A DNA stretch of 64,000 bases from Brucella pecoris (GTDB lineage: Bacteria; Pseudomonadota; Alphaproteobacteria; Rhizobiales; Rhizobiaceae). Positions 7,637 through 17,139 of this stretch are shown piece after piece. Each line of letters begins with the position of its first letter. Position 1 is the first letter of the stretch. The translations under genes and the position numbers were made by a program. Where the stretch lies: contig NZ_VEWK01000001.1 in assembly GCF_006376675.1 (NCBI RefSeq), positions 372,001 through 436,000 on the forward strand. The letters are read 5' to 3'. Under the pieces are notes generated by a model. That model was not told the DNA's origin. It ran no database searches and saw only the letters and a program-made list of their open reading frames with translations.

Positions 7637-8712
7637 TGGTCTGGCTTCCCCCGAATGCCGCGTTCGGCTTTTAGTGGTCTGACACTGTTGCGCAGAATGA
7701 GCGGCAATTCGAGTACGAGAGTTTGCGGTGGTGCGTTCGGGGTTGTTTGCCGGTCATCCAGCAGCCGGATGATCTCGGCAGAAAGACGTTCTGCGTTTTG
7801 ATCGAATGTTGTCAGGCGATAGGCGCCCCAGCGTGCTTCAGTGACATTGTCGAAGCCGATGACTGAAATATCCTCGGGAATGGAAAGGTTGAAGACGTCA
7901 CGTGCGCAGTCCATCAGACCGAAGGCCATAAGATCGTTGACGCAGAAAACGCCTTCCACTTGCTCTCTTTCACCAAGAAGCAGGGAGGCGGCTCCATAGC
8001 CGCCATCATAATCGGTGAGTTCACCGCGTTGAACACTGATGCTTAATCCGAGGCTCTTGCCCTTGGCGATAAAGGCTTCCTCACGTTCAACGAGATTGAG
8101 GCTGCCGACATTCGACGTTATCAGGCCGAGCTTTTTCATGCCACGTGCGGCAAAAATATCGACAGCCGTTTCGGCGGCAAGTCGATTGTTGATGTGGATG
8201 TGGTCGGCTCCATTTTCGGTGCGCCCAACGAGAATGAGGGTCTGGCCATTTCGTTGTGCCAGTTCGACAAATGACGATGAGGGCATACCGGAAAGAACCA
8301 CCGTCGCTTCGGCGCGATAACGCAGCAGCGTTTCGTGGGCGGCGGAGAGGTTCTCGCCGTGCTGACCGGTCGGGATCAATACAGGCACACTGCCGCGTGC
8401 GGCAAGCCGACGGGAAAGTGCTGCTATCTGGCGAGCGCGAAACGGGCTGTCCGGGTCTGCGGCAATCATTCCGACGATGCGGCTGCGATTTGCTAGAAGA
8501 CCACGCGCCAAGTCGTTGACCTGATAGCCAAGCTTTTCTGCGGCTTTCAGCACTTTCTCACGTGTCGCGGGCGAGACACTCGCGCCCGGCGTAAAGGTGC
8601 GAGACACCGCGGAACGAGACACACCTGCCTCAAGCGCGACTTCATGCGCACTGATGAACCGTGGCTGGTTGTCCGCGATGTCCGGTTCACGCTGTATTTC
8701 TTTATCTGGCAT
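7633..8712 (-). CDS. LacI family transcriptional regulator
   Basis: A 359-residue repressor. Its N-terminal LacI helix-turn-helix and hinge (residues about 20-70; SAHEVALEAGVSRSAVSRTF) are followed by a periplasmic-binding-like effector domain (RSRIVGMIAADPDSPF to the C-terminus). It begins one base after the permease gene and overlaps the phosphodiesterase gene by 4 bases, so it is part of the transporter operon and probably controls it. LacI proteins usually sense sugars or related compounds, which hints that the imported substrate is sugar-like. Confidence 0.92.
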   Translation of the reverse strand: MPDKEIQREPDIADNQPRFISAHEVALEAGVSRSAVSRTFTPGASVSPATREKVLKAAEKLGYQVNDLARGLLANRSRIVGMIAADPDSPFRARQIAALSRRLAARGSVPVLIPTGQHGENLSAAHETLLRYRAEATVVLSGMPSSSFVELAQRNGQTLILVGRTENGADHIHINNRLAAETAVDIFAARGMKKLGLITSNVGSLNLVEREEAFIAKGKSLGLSISVQRGELTDYDGGYGAASLLLGEREQVEGVFCVNDLMAFGLMDCARDVFNLSIPEDISVIGFDNVTEARWGAYRLTTFDQNAERLSAEIIRLLDDRQTTPNAPPQTLVLELPLILRNSVRPLKAERGIRGKPDQ

Positions 8713-8713
8713 T

Positions 8714-9526
8714 TCATCGCCCTACTTTTGAAAGGACATCGGCTCTGAGGAAGCGCTCGACCACGAACATGAAGGCAATTGACGGCACCAGCAATATCAA
8801 TGCGCTGATCGACGCGATTTGATAATTGCCACCGGAACTCGCTGTATAAAGTAGCAACGGCAAGGTGGAAATATCCGGAGCGCCAACGAAATAGGTGCCA
8901 GTGAACTCGTCGAGCGACTCGAGAAAGACGAAGATGGCGCTTGCAAGCAAACCGGGTGCAGCTATCGGCAGGGTGATGTCGAAAAATGTCTTGAGTGCTG
9001 ATGCGCCCATTGAACGGGCCGCTTCTTCAAGCTCGCGATCAATAGCCGAGAACGCTGCCGTGGCGATCCACACAGCATAGACCAGACCATGGGTGACATG
9101 CACCAGAACGACACCAGTGATCGTGCCATTCAGGCCAAACGAATAGAACATTTGGGCGATGTTCACGTAAACGGGCAGGTTCGGAAACGCCTGCGGTATC
9201 AGGAGCGTTAACAGGATCAGCCCACGAAATGGCAGTTTTAATCGTGCGAGAGCATAACCGGCGGGAATGGCAAGGCCGAGCGAGACGACCACGGTCAGTC
9301 CTGCGATAACGACGCTGGTGGCAAGTGATGAAAGCGCATTGCCCCGAGGGGAAAAGACATTCGCCCAGAACGAAAATCCATACTGAAGCGGCAGTGTGTG
9401 CGGAAAATACCAGCGCTCAGCCACGGCCCACAGAAGCAGGTTGGCAAGCGGCCCGAAAATCGCAAAGGCGAGCAGGCCAAGCAGTATGCCACGCGGTATC
9501 CAGCGCCAATCAATGATGTTGCTCAT
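8714..9526 (-). CDS. ABC transporter permease, second subunit
   Basis: A 270-residue inner membrane permease with about six membrane segments and the EAA loop (EEAARSMGASALKTFFDITLP) for ATPase docking, followed by the SLDEFTGTYFVGAPD segment. It overlaps the upstream permease gene by 4 bases. With that gene it forms the channel of a spermidine/putrescine/iron(III)-type importer whose binding protein is at 10579 and ATPase at 11998. Confidence 0.9.
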   Translation of the reverse strand: MSNIIDWRWIPRGILLGLLAFAIFGPLANLLLWAVAERWYFPHTLPLQYGFSFWANVFSPRGNALSSLATSVVIAGLTVVVSLGLAIPAGYALARLKLPFRGLILLTLLIPQAFPNLPVYVNIAQMFYSFGLNGTITGVVLVHVTHGLVYAVWIATAAFSAIDRELEEAARSMGASALKTFFDITLPIAAPGLLASAIFVFLESLDEFTGTYFVGAPDISTLPLLLYTASSGGNYQIASISALILLVPSIAFMFVVERFLRADVLSKVGR

Positions 9527-10347
9527 TGGCCGTGTTCCTTCATGGTCTGGCGGAGGTAAATCCAGGCGACGAGGCTGGTCATGAGCAGAGAAATGGTACC
9601 CAGCGCGTTTGCGACGCCATAATCGCCATAAGTGTTGATGCGGAATGCCATGTTTGCAGTAATCATCGTCGGTGACTGAGCGTTAATCATCAAAGGCACG
9701 GACAAAACGGACATCATGGTGACAAAGCTCAGTATCAGTCCAACGAGCAACGTCTGGCGGACTTGGGGGAGAACGATCTCGATGAGGATGCGCAGCCGTC
9801 CTGCACCCAGATTGCGGGCGGATTCAATAGTGCTGCGATCAATGGACGCCATAGCACCAGCCAGTAGCAGCGTGACAAAAGGGGTTTGTTTCCAGACGAA
9901 CGCGATCACGATGCCCCGCCAGTCTAGAAAGCTCATGGCCTGCAGCGGTGTGAGGAGCCCGGTTTCGATGAGTAGGCTGTTCATCAACCCGTTCTTGGCA
10001 AGGAAGGTACGGAGTATCTGGCCGACGACGATGAAGGGTATGAAAAGCGGCCACCGATACAGCCAGCGCAGAATTGTGATGGCGCGCGGGTTCGAGCCGA
10101 GCGTCAGGTAACCGCCGATAGCGACGGAAAACAACGCAATCAGCAGAGACGACAGTGTGACGATCACGAAAGTGAAAAGAATATCGCTGGAATAAAGCTC
10201 GAATGCTTTGGTGAAGTTGCCGGTTCCCCATTCGCCCGAGACATAGAATGCTCCGGTGATCGCTCCGAAAAGCGGTACGATAAACAGCAACAAGACGATC
10301 GCCATTGCTGGCGCGACAAGAAGGATCCCTGTCAGTCGATGCGACAT
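9523..10347 (-). CDS. ABC transporter permease, first subunit
   Basis: A 274-residue permease with six predicted membrane segments and an EAA loop (ESARNLGAGRLRILIEIVLP). The start at 10347 (MSHRLTGILLV) is chosen because GAGG lies six bases before it; in-frame ATGs at 10359 and 10389 are less well placed. Pairs with the permease at 8714. About 230 bases, including a palindromic repeat, separate it from the binding-protein gene, so the four transporter genes may not be translated at equal levels. Confidence 0.88.
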   Translation of the reverse strand: MSHRLTGILLVAPAMAIVLLLFIVPLFGAITGAFYVSGEWGTGNFTKAFELYSSDILFTFVIVTLSSLLIALFSVAIGGYLTLGSNPRAITILRWLYRWPLFIPFIVVGQILRTFLAKNGLMNSLLIETGLLTPLQAMSFLDWRGIVIAFVWKQTPFVTLLLAGAMASIDRSTIESARNLGAGRLRILIEIVLPQVRQTLLVGLILSFVTMMSVLSVPLMINAQSPTMITANMAFRINTYGDYGVANALGTISLLMTSLVAWIYLRQTMKEHGQ

Positions 10348-10440
10348 TCGAAACCTCATGAAAAATGGGGACGCGCCGAGCATGCTCAAAAGCGTTGCGA
10401 TCTGATCGATTCAAATCGGCGCTCTAACAGCTCACTTAGA

Positions 10441-10479
10441 CGCGCATCCGAAAACCGTTTCACATTTTTCGAATGCGCG
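10441..10479. repeat. GAAAACCGTTTC palindromic repeat, copy 2
   Basis: CGCGCAT...ATGCGCG arms around CCGAAAACCGTTTCACATTT. A half copy of a second module (TCAAATCGGCGCTCTAA) precedes it at about 10410. It lies between the binding-protein and permease genes, where a stable hairpin can stabilise the upstream message. Confidence 0.75.
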
Positions 10480-10578
10480 TTAATGGTGCTTTAGTTGCGT
10501 ATCCGGCATCAACATCGGAGCGTTCAGAATAGAACCAGGTTCGCCGAAACGCTCTGATAGAAGGCAGGTTTGTCGGGC

Positions 10579-11712
10579 TTAATTGCCAACCTGACGCTCG
10601 TAAGCTTCCAGAATCGCCGTATTATAAGGTGCGATTGGGAAAGGCTTGCCATATTTCGCAAGGTCATCCGGCGAAATATCGGTGAAAAGCTTGTTCCAGG
10701 TGTCGTTATCCAGCTCTGCCTTGACATGGTCGGCATCGATGCCCGGATACCAGTTGAATCGCTTCACGATACCTTCGGCTTGCACTTTCGGGCTTGTCGC
10801 CAAAGCAACGAATTTTTCGGCGAGTTCCTTATGTGCACTCTTTTCTGGGATCACATAGTGCATCGGCTGGCCGGGCATGCCGGGAGCGGGCAGGACAAGT
10901 TTCATTTCTGGCGGAAGCTGACCATTCGCCTTCCATGAATAGAACATGTCGACCCAGACCGGTCCCATCGCAATCTCGCCCCGGCTCAGCATGTCGAGTG
11001 TGCCGGCATTTCCTGGGGTGAGTGTGGCATTTTTTGTAAAGTCCTTGAGCGAGGCAAATGCCTTGTCCCAGTTCTTCGCTTCGCCTTCTTCGAATGGACC
11101 TTTCATCAGCTTGTCTGCATCGCCGCCATAAGCATAGATCCAACCCATGACGAAACTCACGCCCGACGCACCACCTTTGATGCCATTATAACCGAACTGC
11201 TTCGGGTTTTCTTTGGCCCATGTGACGAGCTCGTCGTAGCTCTTCGGCGGATTGGCGACGAGGGCTGGATTGTATGCAAGTGCTGTCTGGCTGTTGAACA
11301 TCGGTATGACATAACCGTCAACGTCCGTGCCGAGTGCCATTTTTGCATTATCGCGTGTGACCAGCTTGCCACTATCGATCTTGCCGCGGTAGTTTTCGAG
11401 GAACTTGGCCGTTACCATTGGTCCGGCAAATTTCTCGTGGACTACAGCAACGTCGGTATCCCATTTTTCGACCCCGGCCTTGGATTGGGCTTCGAAACGT
11501 TCGAGAATTTTTTGCGAGCCCGCATCGCCAGGGCCTGTTCCGACGACGCGAACTGTCGTTCCTGGGTTTTCCTTCTCGAACAAAGGTCCAAGATACTGAT
11601 TGATATAGTCGACCATATTCTGATCACCTGCCGTAAGGACGGTAAGGTCATCGGCAGCGGCTGGTGCGACGGTGAGGCCTATCGCCATCGCCGCGTTCAG
11701 GATAGTTCTCAT
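10579..11712 (-). CDS. ABC transporter periplasmic binding protein (family 1)
   Basis: A 377-residue extracellular solute-binding protein. A signal peptide covers residues 1-20 (cleavage after APAAA), then DLTVLTAGDQNMVDYINQYL begins the mature two-lobed fold. The fold continues through the ALAYNPALV hinge and GPVWVDMFYSWK. It belongs to the spermidine/iron/polyol type and lies between the ATPase gene and the permeases on the same strand. No ligand-specific motif is recognisable, so substrate is open. The LacI regulator and phosphodiesterase in the operon favour a sugar- or phosphodiester-related compound over a metal. Confidence 0.88.
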   Translation of the reverse strand: MRTILNAAMAIGLTVAPAAADDLTVLTAGDQNMVDYINQYLGPLFEKENPGTTVRVVGTGPGDAGSQKILERFEAQSKAGVEKWDTDVAVVHEKFAGPMVTAKFLENYRGKIDSGKLVTRDNAKMALGTDVDGYVIPMFNSQTALAYNPALVANPPKSYDELVTWAKENPKQFGYNGIKGGASGVSFVMGWIYAYGGDADKLMKGPFEEGEAKNWDKAFASLKDFTKNATLTPGNAGTLDMLSRGEIAMGPVWVDMFYSWKANGQLPPEMKLVLPAPGMPGQPMHYVIPEKSAHKELAEKFVALATSPKVQAEGIVKRFNWYPGIDADHVKAELDNDTWNKLFTDISPDDLAKYGKPFPIAPYNTAILEAYERQVGN

Positions 11713-11997
11713 GAAAAGGACTCCTGTCTGAAACCGGGATTTCCGGTCTTATGTTGAATACAGATGCAGCGCATCCTGTGGTGGCTATCGGGAACGGAGG
11801 TATCTACGGGCATGGAACTGTCCGTAGAAAGAACTTCGAAACGGGCTTTCCCCGTATTGGGCACGATAGAGAATGGGATCGATGTGCACGGCTGTGCACA
11901 ATAAAATGTGACGCGAACGCTTATTTCGCCGATCCATAATCTCCTTCATTTCAAGGTACATCGTACGTGCCGCTGGCGAAAATCGCCTGTTGGCGAA
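11713..11997. other. Intergenic region upstream of the binding-protein gene
   Basis: 285 bases between the ATPase stop and the binding-protein ATG on the minus strand. No convincing ORF, RNA gene or strong terminator is visible. It probably contains a promoter for the binding-protein gene, as ATCCTTTTCATGA-type ribosome-site sequence abuts the start. Confidence 0.4.
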
Positions 11998-13071
11998 CTA
12001 TTTGTCGAACAGAAACAGGGTGTGTTCGGGTATATGGATTTCAACATTCGCTCCAGGTCGATGGCTTTCCTGAGCATCGACCATGATGTGACGATCACCA
12101 ATGCGGATCATGTGTCGCCATAGGCCCCCGGGATAACTGGTCTGTTCGACTGTTCCGTTGAGGATTAGCTCGGAGGCTTGGGCGGACTGGTTCGCCCCTG
12201 GCTCGGTGAGGCGGGCTGCTTCACTGCGGAAGCGTGCGGATGCCAGGCCGTCTGAAAGGTTGCGACGGCCCGCAGAAATGCTACTGGCCTTGTTGTTGGC
12301 TCCCGCTGCGATCTCTATGCGATCGGCCTTGATCTGGATCGGCACTTCGATCAGATTTTCGGCACCCATAAATGCCGCTACAAAATCCGAAACAGGATGG
12401 TTGTAGACCTCTTCTGGCGCGCCAGCCTGTGCGATTTCGCCGTTATTGAGGATGACGATGCGGTCGGCCATAACCATGGCTTCTTCTCGGTCGTGCGTCA
12501 CGTGGACTGCCGTAATGCCGAGGCGGCGCTGCAAAGCGCTGATCTCATGGCGAACCGTTAGTCTGATGCGCGCATCGAGATTGGAAAGCGGCTCATCAAG
12601 CAACAAAATGTCGGGCTGAATAGCGAGGGCTCGACCGAGAGCGACGCGCTGACGCTGTCCGCCTGAAAGGGCGGAGGGTTTGCGCTCCAGCAAGGCGTCG
12701 AGGCCCAGCAGGCGAGCAACTTCTTCGACCTTGTGCTTGATCGTTTCTTTTGCTGCGCCGCGAATACGCAACCCGTAGCCCATGTTCTGCGCGACAGTCA
12801 TATGCGGCCAGAGCGCGTAGGACTGGAAGACAAGAGCCATGCCGCGTTTATCCGGAGGGAGTTTTGTGACGTCTTTCCCGTCTACCCGGATCGCGCCATC
12901 GGATGGCATGTTAAAGCCTGCGATCGCACGCAGCAGGGTTGTCTTCCCGCAGCCGGACGAGCCGAGAAGCGCAACGAATTCGCCCTTCTTGACTGACAAA
13001 TTCACGCCTTTGAGAACTTCATTGCTCCCATAACGAACGCATGCGTCCGCCACCTCCAAAAACGCTGGCAT
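11998..13071 (-). CDS. ABC transporter ATP-binding protein (PotA/UgpC-like)
   Basis: A 357-residue ATPase with Walker A GSSGCGKTT (residues about 40-48), signature SGGQRQRVALGRALA, Walker B ILLLDEPLSNLDA and H-loop VTHDREEAM, then a C-terminal TOBE-like regulatory domain. The ATG at 13071 follows a strong GGGGAGGAGG ribosome site; the open frame 49 codons further upstream has no family content. It energises the permease pair at 8714-10347. First gene of the transporter block. Confidence 0.92.
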   Translation of the reverse strand: MPAFLEVADACVRYGSNEVLKGVNLSVKKGEFVALLGSSGCGKTTLLRAIAGFNMPSDGAIRVDGKDVTKLPPDKRGMALVFQSYALWPHMTVAQNMGYGLRIRGAAKETIKHKVEEVARLLGLDALLERKPSALSGGQRQRVALGRALAIQPDILLLDEPLSNLDARIRLTVRHEISALQRRLGITAVHVTHDREEAMVMADRIVILNNGEIAQAGAPEEVYNHPVSDFVAAFMGAENLIEVPIQIKADRIEIAAGANNKASSISAGRRNLSDGLASARFRSEAARLTEPGANQSAQASELILNGTVEQTSYPGGLWRHMIRIGDRHIMVDAQESHRPGANVEIHIPEHTLFLFDK

Positions 13072-13269
13072 GAGCGCCTCCTCCCCAGGATCGCCGGCTG
13101 GTTTTATTTTTTCTGCACAGCCGTGCAAATTGGATTGAAGCATCTTTAAGCCACCTCGACAAGCCGCAAAAGTGAAATTGCGCGGAAAACCGTTCTGAAT
13201 TCCATTATGGAACGTCATCTAGATGCTATTTAGCGAGATTTTATAACAGATGTATGACGCATAGCCGAA

Positions 13270-13301
13270 GACGTGGATAGCTTTGCAAGGCTGTCCACGT
13301 C
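13270..13301. terminator. Strong hairpin between the two ABC operons
   Basis: GACGTGGATAGC pairs with GCTGTCCACGTC (11 of 12) across an 8-nt loop, in the 285-base gap between sitD's stop and the next ATPase gene. It lacks a T-run but is well placed to end the sit transcript. Confidence 0.5.
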
Positions 13302-13356
13302 GCACGCAAGCAGGCTCTGCGGAGAGTACATGCCCAGGCTTGTTATCGATGTCGGG

Positions 13357-14205
13357 TCATACTTCTTCTGCGCGCTCTTCGAATTTTGCATTTCGCCAAG
13401 AGGAGTGGATGAACGCAGCAAGGAACATCGCGGTCATCAGCAGGACGATCGTTGGCGCCGGGGCGCTGTCGATGAAGAACGATAGATAGACACCAAAGAA
13501 AGATGCGATGACCGCAATCACCACAGCGAGCACCATCATGGCGCTGAATTTGCGCGTAAGCAGAAAGGCAATCGCACCAGGAGCGATCAACATGGCGATG
13601 GCCAGAATGATGCCTACTGCTTTCAGAACACCAACAATTGTCAGCGATATCAGGCAGAGCAAGCCGTAGTGCAGAAGACGAACCGGAAGGCCGACGGCTC
13701 TGGCTTGTGCCGGGTCGAAAGCATGCAGCAGGAAGTCGCGCCATTTGACGACAAGAACGCCAGCGGTCAGCGCAGCGATAACTGCCGTTTCGATCAGGTC
13801 GTGTAGTGTTATGCCGAGCATGTCGCCAAACAGGATATGATCGAGATGCACTGTCGAGCGGATCGAAACGTAGAGGACGAGGCCTAGGCCGAACATACCC
13901 GAGAATACGATGCCCATCACCGTATCCTGCTTGATACGGCTGTTCTCAGTGAGATAGCCGGTTGCAAGAGCACAAGCCATGCCCGCTACAAAGGCGCCGA
14001 TGCCAAAAGGTATCCCAATAATATAGGCAATAACTACACCCGGAAAGACGGCATGGCTGATCGCATCGCCCATCAGTGACCAGCCTTTGAGAACCAGAAA
14101 GCACGACAACAACGCTGTCGGGACGGCGATGAGCACTGAAATGGCAAGCGCATGTCGCATAAACTCGAACTGAAAAGGGGAGGCCAACATTTCAAGAATG
14201 GTCAT
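13357..14205 (-). CDS. sitD: Manganese/iron ABC transporter permease SitD
   Basis: A 282-residue inner membrane protein of the ABC-3 family (Mn/Zn/Fe chelate permeases) with about eight hydrophobic segments and the conserved GDAISHAVFPGVVIAYIIGIP stretch near residues 47-67. It overlaps sitC by 4 bases and is the last gene of the four-gene operon. The order binding protein, ATPase, permease, permease matches sitABCD of rhizobia. Confidence 0.9.
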   Translation of the reverse strand: MTILEMLASPFQFEFMRHALAISVLIAVPTALLSCFLVLKGWSLMGDAISHAVFPGVVIAYIIGIPFGIGAFVAGMACALATGYLTENSRIKQDTVMGIVFSGMFGLGLVLYVSIRSTVHLDHILFGDMLGITLHDLIETAVIAALTAGVLVVKWRDFLLHAFDPAQARAVGLPVRLLHYGLLCLISLTIVGVLKAVGIILAIAMLIAPGAIAFLLTRKFSAMMVLAVVIAVIASFFGVYLSFFIDSAPAPTIVLLMTAMFLAAFIHSSWRNAKFEERAEEV

Positions 14206-15062
14206 TGTGGACTCTCCTTGAGGGCTATCGCAGCTTTGCGACGTGCTGCCAGAAGGCCATGTTTCGGAGCAAGGACAAATACGCCGAGGAACACCAGCGT
14301 TTGGAGAACAACGATAATGCCTCCAGTCGCACCATCCAGAAAGTAGCTTACATAGGCACCGACGAAGCTCGTAATGGATCCGATGGCAACGGCAATACAG
14401 AGCAAGCGAGAAAAGCGATCGGTTAGCAGATAAGCGGTAGCGCCTGGTGTGACCACCATACAGATGACGAGAAACGCACCGACTGTTTGCATGGCGGCGA
14501 CTGTGGATGCCGACAAAAGCGTGAAAAACATGATCTTCAAGAGGTTGGGTTTGTGACCGATCGAACGCGCATGATTTTCATCGAAGAACACCACCATCAA
14601 GTCTTTCCACTTCAAAAGGAGCAGCGACAGGGAAACGAAACCGATAATCGCCAGTTGCAGGGTGTCTTCTGGCGTGATGGCAAGGATATTGCCGAGAACG
14701 ATGGTTTGAATGCTGACAGCCGTCGGCTTGAGCGAGATCATAAACAAGCCGAGCCCGAAGAATGACGAGAAGATCAGGCCGATGATCGCGTCTTCCTTCA
14801 GCTTCGTACGCTGGTTGAGAAAGAGCATCGCCGCTGCGGCAAGACCTCCTGAAAAGAATGCACCGATAGAGAAGGGCAGACCGAGCATATAGGCGCCTGC
14901 GACACCCGGCACGATGGAATGGGAAAGAGCATCGCCGATGAGCGACCATCCTTTCAGCATGAGATAGACTGACAGGAAGGCGCAGACGCCGCCAACCAAT
15001 GCCGAGACCCACATGGCATTCAGCATATAATTGTAACTGAATGGTTCAAGCAGCACGGTCAT
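14202..15062 (-). CDS. sitC: Manganese/iron ABC transporter permease SitC
   Basis: A 286-residue ABC-3 family permease with the family stretch [19 protein letters not shown] and about eight membrane segments. Overlaps sitB and sitD by 4 bases each, so expression is coupled. Forms the metal channel with SitD. It is clearly related to SitD, reflecting the old duplication usual in this family. Confidence 0.9.
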   Translation of the reverse strand: MTVLLEPFSYNYMLNAMWVSALVGGVCAFLSVYLMLKGWSLIGDALSHSIVPGVAGAYMLGLPFSIGAFFSGGLAAAAMLFLNQRTKLKEDAIIGLIFSSFFGLGLFMISLKPTAVSIQTIVLGNILAITPEDTLQLAIIGFVSLSLLLLKWKDLMVVFFDENHARSIGHKPNLLKIMFFTLLSASTVAAMQTVGAFLVICMVVTPGATAYLLTDRFSRLLCIAVAIGSITSFVGAYVSYFLDGATGGIIVVLQTLVFLGVFVLAPKHGLLAARRKAAIALKESPQ

Positions 15063-15964
15063 TGTTTCCGGCTCCCTTCTGAGGCAGAGGAGCCATCATT
15101 CTCGTATACAACGAACGGTCGTTCATCGTCTGTTATAACGCCTACTACAGCTCGTCCTGAGCGGTCAGTCTCACCAAGCACGAGGTGGCGCAGTACACCA
15201 CCGAATGTTTTTTCGAGGTTGGTCTGTGTGAACACTTCAGCCGTCGGCCCGTAACCAAGCACTGTTCGTTTCAGCAAGACCGTTCGGTCGCAGAACTCGG
15301 GAACACTGCCTAGATTGTGCGTCGAAACCAGCATGATACACCCTTCATCCCGGAGGCTGCGAAGAAGGGTGACAATTGCTTCTTCTGTTTTGACGTCGAC
15401 TCCAGTAAATGGTTCGTCCAGAAGGATCACTCGTCCATCTTGTGCGAGGGCTCGGGCCAGAAATACGCGTTTCTTTTGCCCACCCGAAAGCTCCCCGATC
15501 TGCCGTTGGCGAAATTCGATCATGTTCACGCGAGCAAGTGCTTTTTCTACGGCTTCCCGATCTGCGCGACGTGGAATGCGCATCATGCCCATATGGCCGT
15601 AGCGACCCATCATGACGACATCTTCGACGAGAACCGGAAAATTCCAGTCAACGTCCTCACTTTGCGGGACATAAGCTACGAAGTTTTTCTTCAATGCGGC
15701 TCCAACCGGCATTCCAAGAATAGATATTTCACCCTTGGCGAGCTTCACAAACCCCATGATCGCTTTGAACAGGGTCGACTTGCCGGATCCGTTGATGCCG
15801 ACAAGTGCTGTAATTGTGCCGGTTGGGGTAGTGAAGCTTGCATTATGCAAAGCCGTATGGCCGTTTCGGTATGTGACGGTTGCATCTTTCACATTGATAC
15901 CGACGACTGCGCTTTTATCCATTGCGGCAGGAGTGTCTTCGTGAAGGTCTATGGGAGCATTCAT
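15059..15964 (-). CDS. sitB: Manganese/iron ABC transporter ATPase SitB
   Basis: A 301-residue ATPase with Walker [10 protein letters not shown], signature [16 protein letters not shown], Walker [13 protein letters not shown] and the switch STHNLG. About 25 extra residues precede the ATPase core. The start codon overlaps the sitA stop by one base (TAATG). A conserved [10 protein letters not shown] segment follows the core near the C-terminus. Confidence 0.9.
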   Translation of the reverse strand: MNAPIDLHEDTPAAMDKSAVVGINVKDATVTYRNGHTALHNASFTTPTGTITALVGINGSGKSTLFKAIMGFVKLAKGEISILGMPVGAALKKNFVAYVPQSEDVDWNFPVLVEDVVMMGRYGHMGMMRIPRRADREAVEKALARVNMIEFRQRQIGELSGGQKKRVFLARALAQDGRVILLDEPFTGVDVKTEEAIVTLLRSLRDEGCIMLVSTHNLGSVPEFCDRTVLLKRTVLGYGPTAEVFTQTNLEKTFGGVLRHLVLGETDRSGRAVVGVITDDERPFVVYENDGSSASEGSRKQ

Positions 15965-16863
15965 TATTTGAGTCCTTCAGCGATCGTGCTGGAGGTGATT
16001 TTAAGGAGGTCAATATATGTCGGCACGGGCCCGTCTGGCTCCGAAAGTGAATCGACATAGAGAACACCCGCATACTTCGCCCCGGTTTCGCGTGCTACTT
16101 GCTCGGCCGGGGCAGGAGATACAGTGCTTTCGGAAAAGATAGCTGTAATGTCGTTTTCGCGCACTGCGTCAATCACCTTGCGCACCTGCTGAGGGGTGCC
16201 TTGCTGATCTGCATTGATCGGCCAAAGGTAAAGCTCTTTCAAGCCGAAGTCGCGTGCGAGATATGAAAATGCGCCTTCACTTGAAACGAGCCAGCGCTTG
16301 TCCTCTGGGATGGTCGCCAATTCATTTCGGATAGGATCGACTGTAGCTTTAATCTTCGCCTTATAAGCTTCTGCGTTTGCTATGTAGATGTCCGCGTTCG
16401 AGGGATCGTTTTTGACAAAAGCATCCCGGATATTGTCGACATAGATCAAGGCCACACTTGGCGACATCCAGGCGTGCGGATTTGGTTTGCCGCCATAAGG
16501 CCCCTCGCTGATGTCGATCGGTTCAACACCGTCAGAGACGACCACACTCGGAACATTCTTGAGCCGCGAGAAGAATTTCTCGAACCATAGCTCCAGTCCA
16601 AGACCGTTCCAGAGAATCAACTCTGCGTCTTGCGCTTTGATCAGATCTCCGGGCGTTGGTTGATAGTTGTGAATCTCTGCGCCTGGCTTCGTAATCGATT
16701 CAACAGTTGCGGCATCGCCCGCAATATTCTGGGCAATATCGGCAATAACGGTGAACGTAGTCACGGCCTTGAATTTTTCGGCAAACGCACCGCTGGTGCT
16801 CGTCCAGAGAAGGAATCCACCCATCAGACCGAGAGCTATTGATCGTTTAATACGACGCAGCAT
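15964..16863 (-). CDS. sitA: Manganese/iron-binding periplasmic protein SitA
   Basis: A 299-residue cluster 9 (ZnuA/SitA/PsaA) binding protein. A signal peptide ends near residue 29 (GAFA). Metal-ligand candidates are His in [10 protein letters not shown], His in [11 protein letters not shown], the Glu in [10 protein letters not shown] and the Asp in [10 protein letters not shown] His in NPHAW with no long His-rich loop favours Mn/Fe over Zn. The ATG at 16863 has AAGGA seven bases upstream; the frame is open 12 codons further. First gene of sitABCD. Confidence 0.9.
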   Translation of the reverse strand: MLRRIKRSIALGLMGGFLLWTSTSGAFAEKFKAVTTFTVIADIAQNIAGDAATVESITKPGAEIHNYQPTPGDLIKAQDAELILWNGLGLELWFEKFFSRLKNVPSVVVSDGVEPIDISEGPYGGKPNPHAWMSPSVALIYVDNIRDAFVKNDPSNADIYIANAEAYKAKIKATVDPIRNELATIPEDKRWLVSSEGAFSYLARDFGLKELYLWPINADQQGTPQQVRKVIDAVRENDITAIFSESTVSPAPAEQVARETGAKYAGVLYVDSLSEPDGPVPTYIDLLKITSSTIAEGLK

Positions 16864-16888
16864 ATCCAAATCCTTGTTGCCAATAGTT

Positions 16889-16994
16889 TGCAATTGCATA
16901 AATGATTAATCATCTAAGGGCAAGTCTTTTTGCAAATCATTTGCAAGAAGGGTGAAATGGTTCTGGCGCTCAAAATTCCGATTGCAAAATGCAA
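16889..16994. promoter_or_regulatory. Cluster of palindromes in the sitA promoter region, candidate Mur/Fur-type operators
   Basis: Four dyads lie in about 100 bases: TGCAATTGCA (16889-16898), ATGATTAATCAT (16902-16913), TTGCAAATCATTTGCAA (16930-16946, perfect 7-3-7) and TTGCAAAATGCAA (16982-16994, perfect 5-3-5). The repeated TTGCA/TGCAA half-site suggests one protein binding twice. In rhizobia sit operons are repressed by the manganese-responsive Fur homologue Mur at AT-rich palindromes. Assigning these sites to Mur is inference. Confidence 0.55.
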
Positions 16995-17139
16995 CTACAC
17001 GTATAAAGTGTATATACAGAAGTGAATACGTCGCTGAGGTGTGTTGTCTGTGATGGGGGAGCGACAGGGAAGGTCATGCGGTCTTGGTATAGACTGGGGT
17101 TTGTATTCCCTGTTCTCAGATTGAATGAACGAGGTCGAT

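Noticed and set aside
14578..15012. 144-codon minus-strand frame inside sitC
   Set aside because: Out of frame with the clear ABC-3 permease and without domain content.
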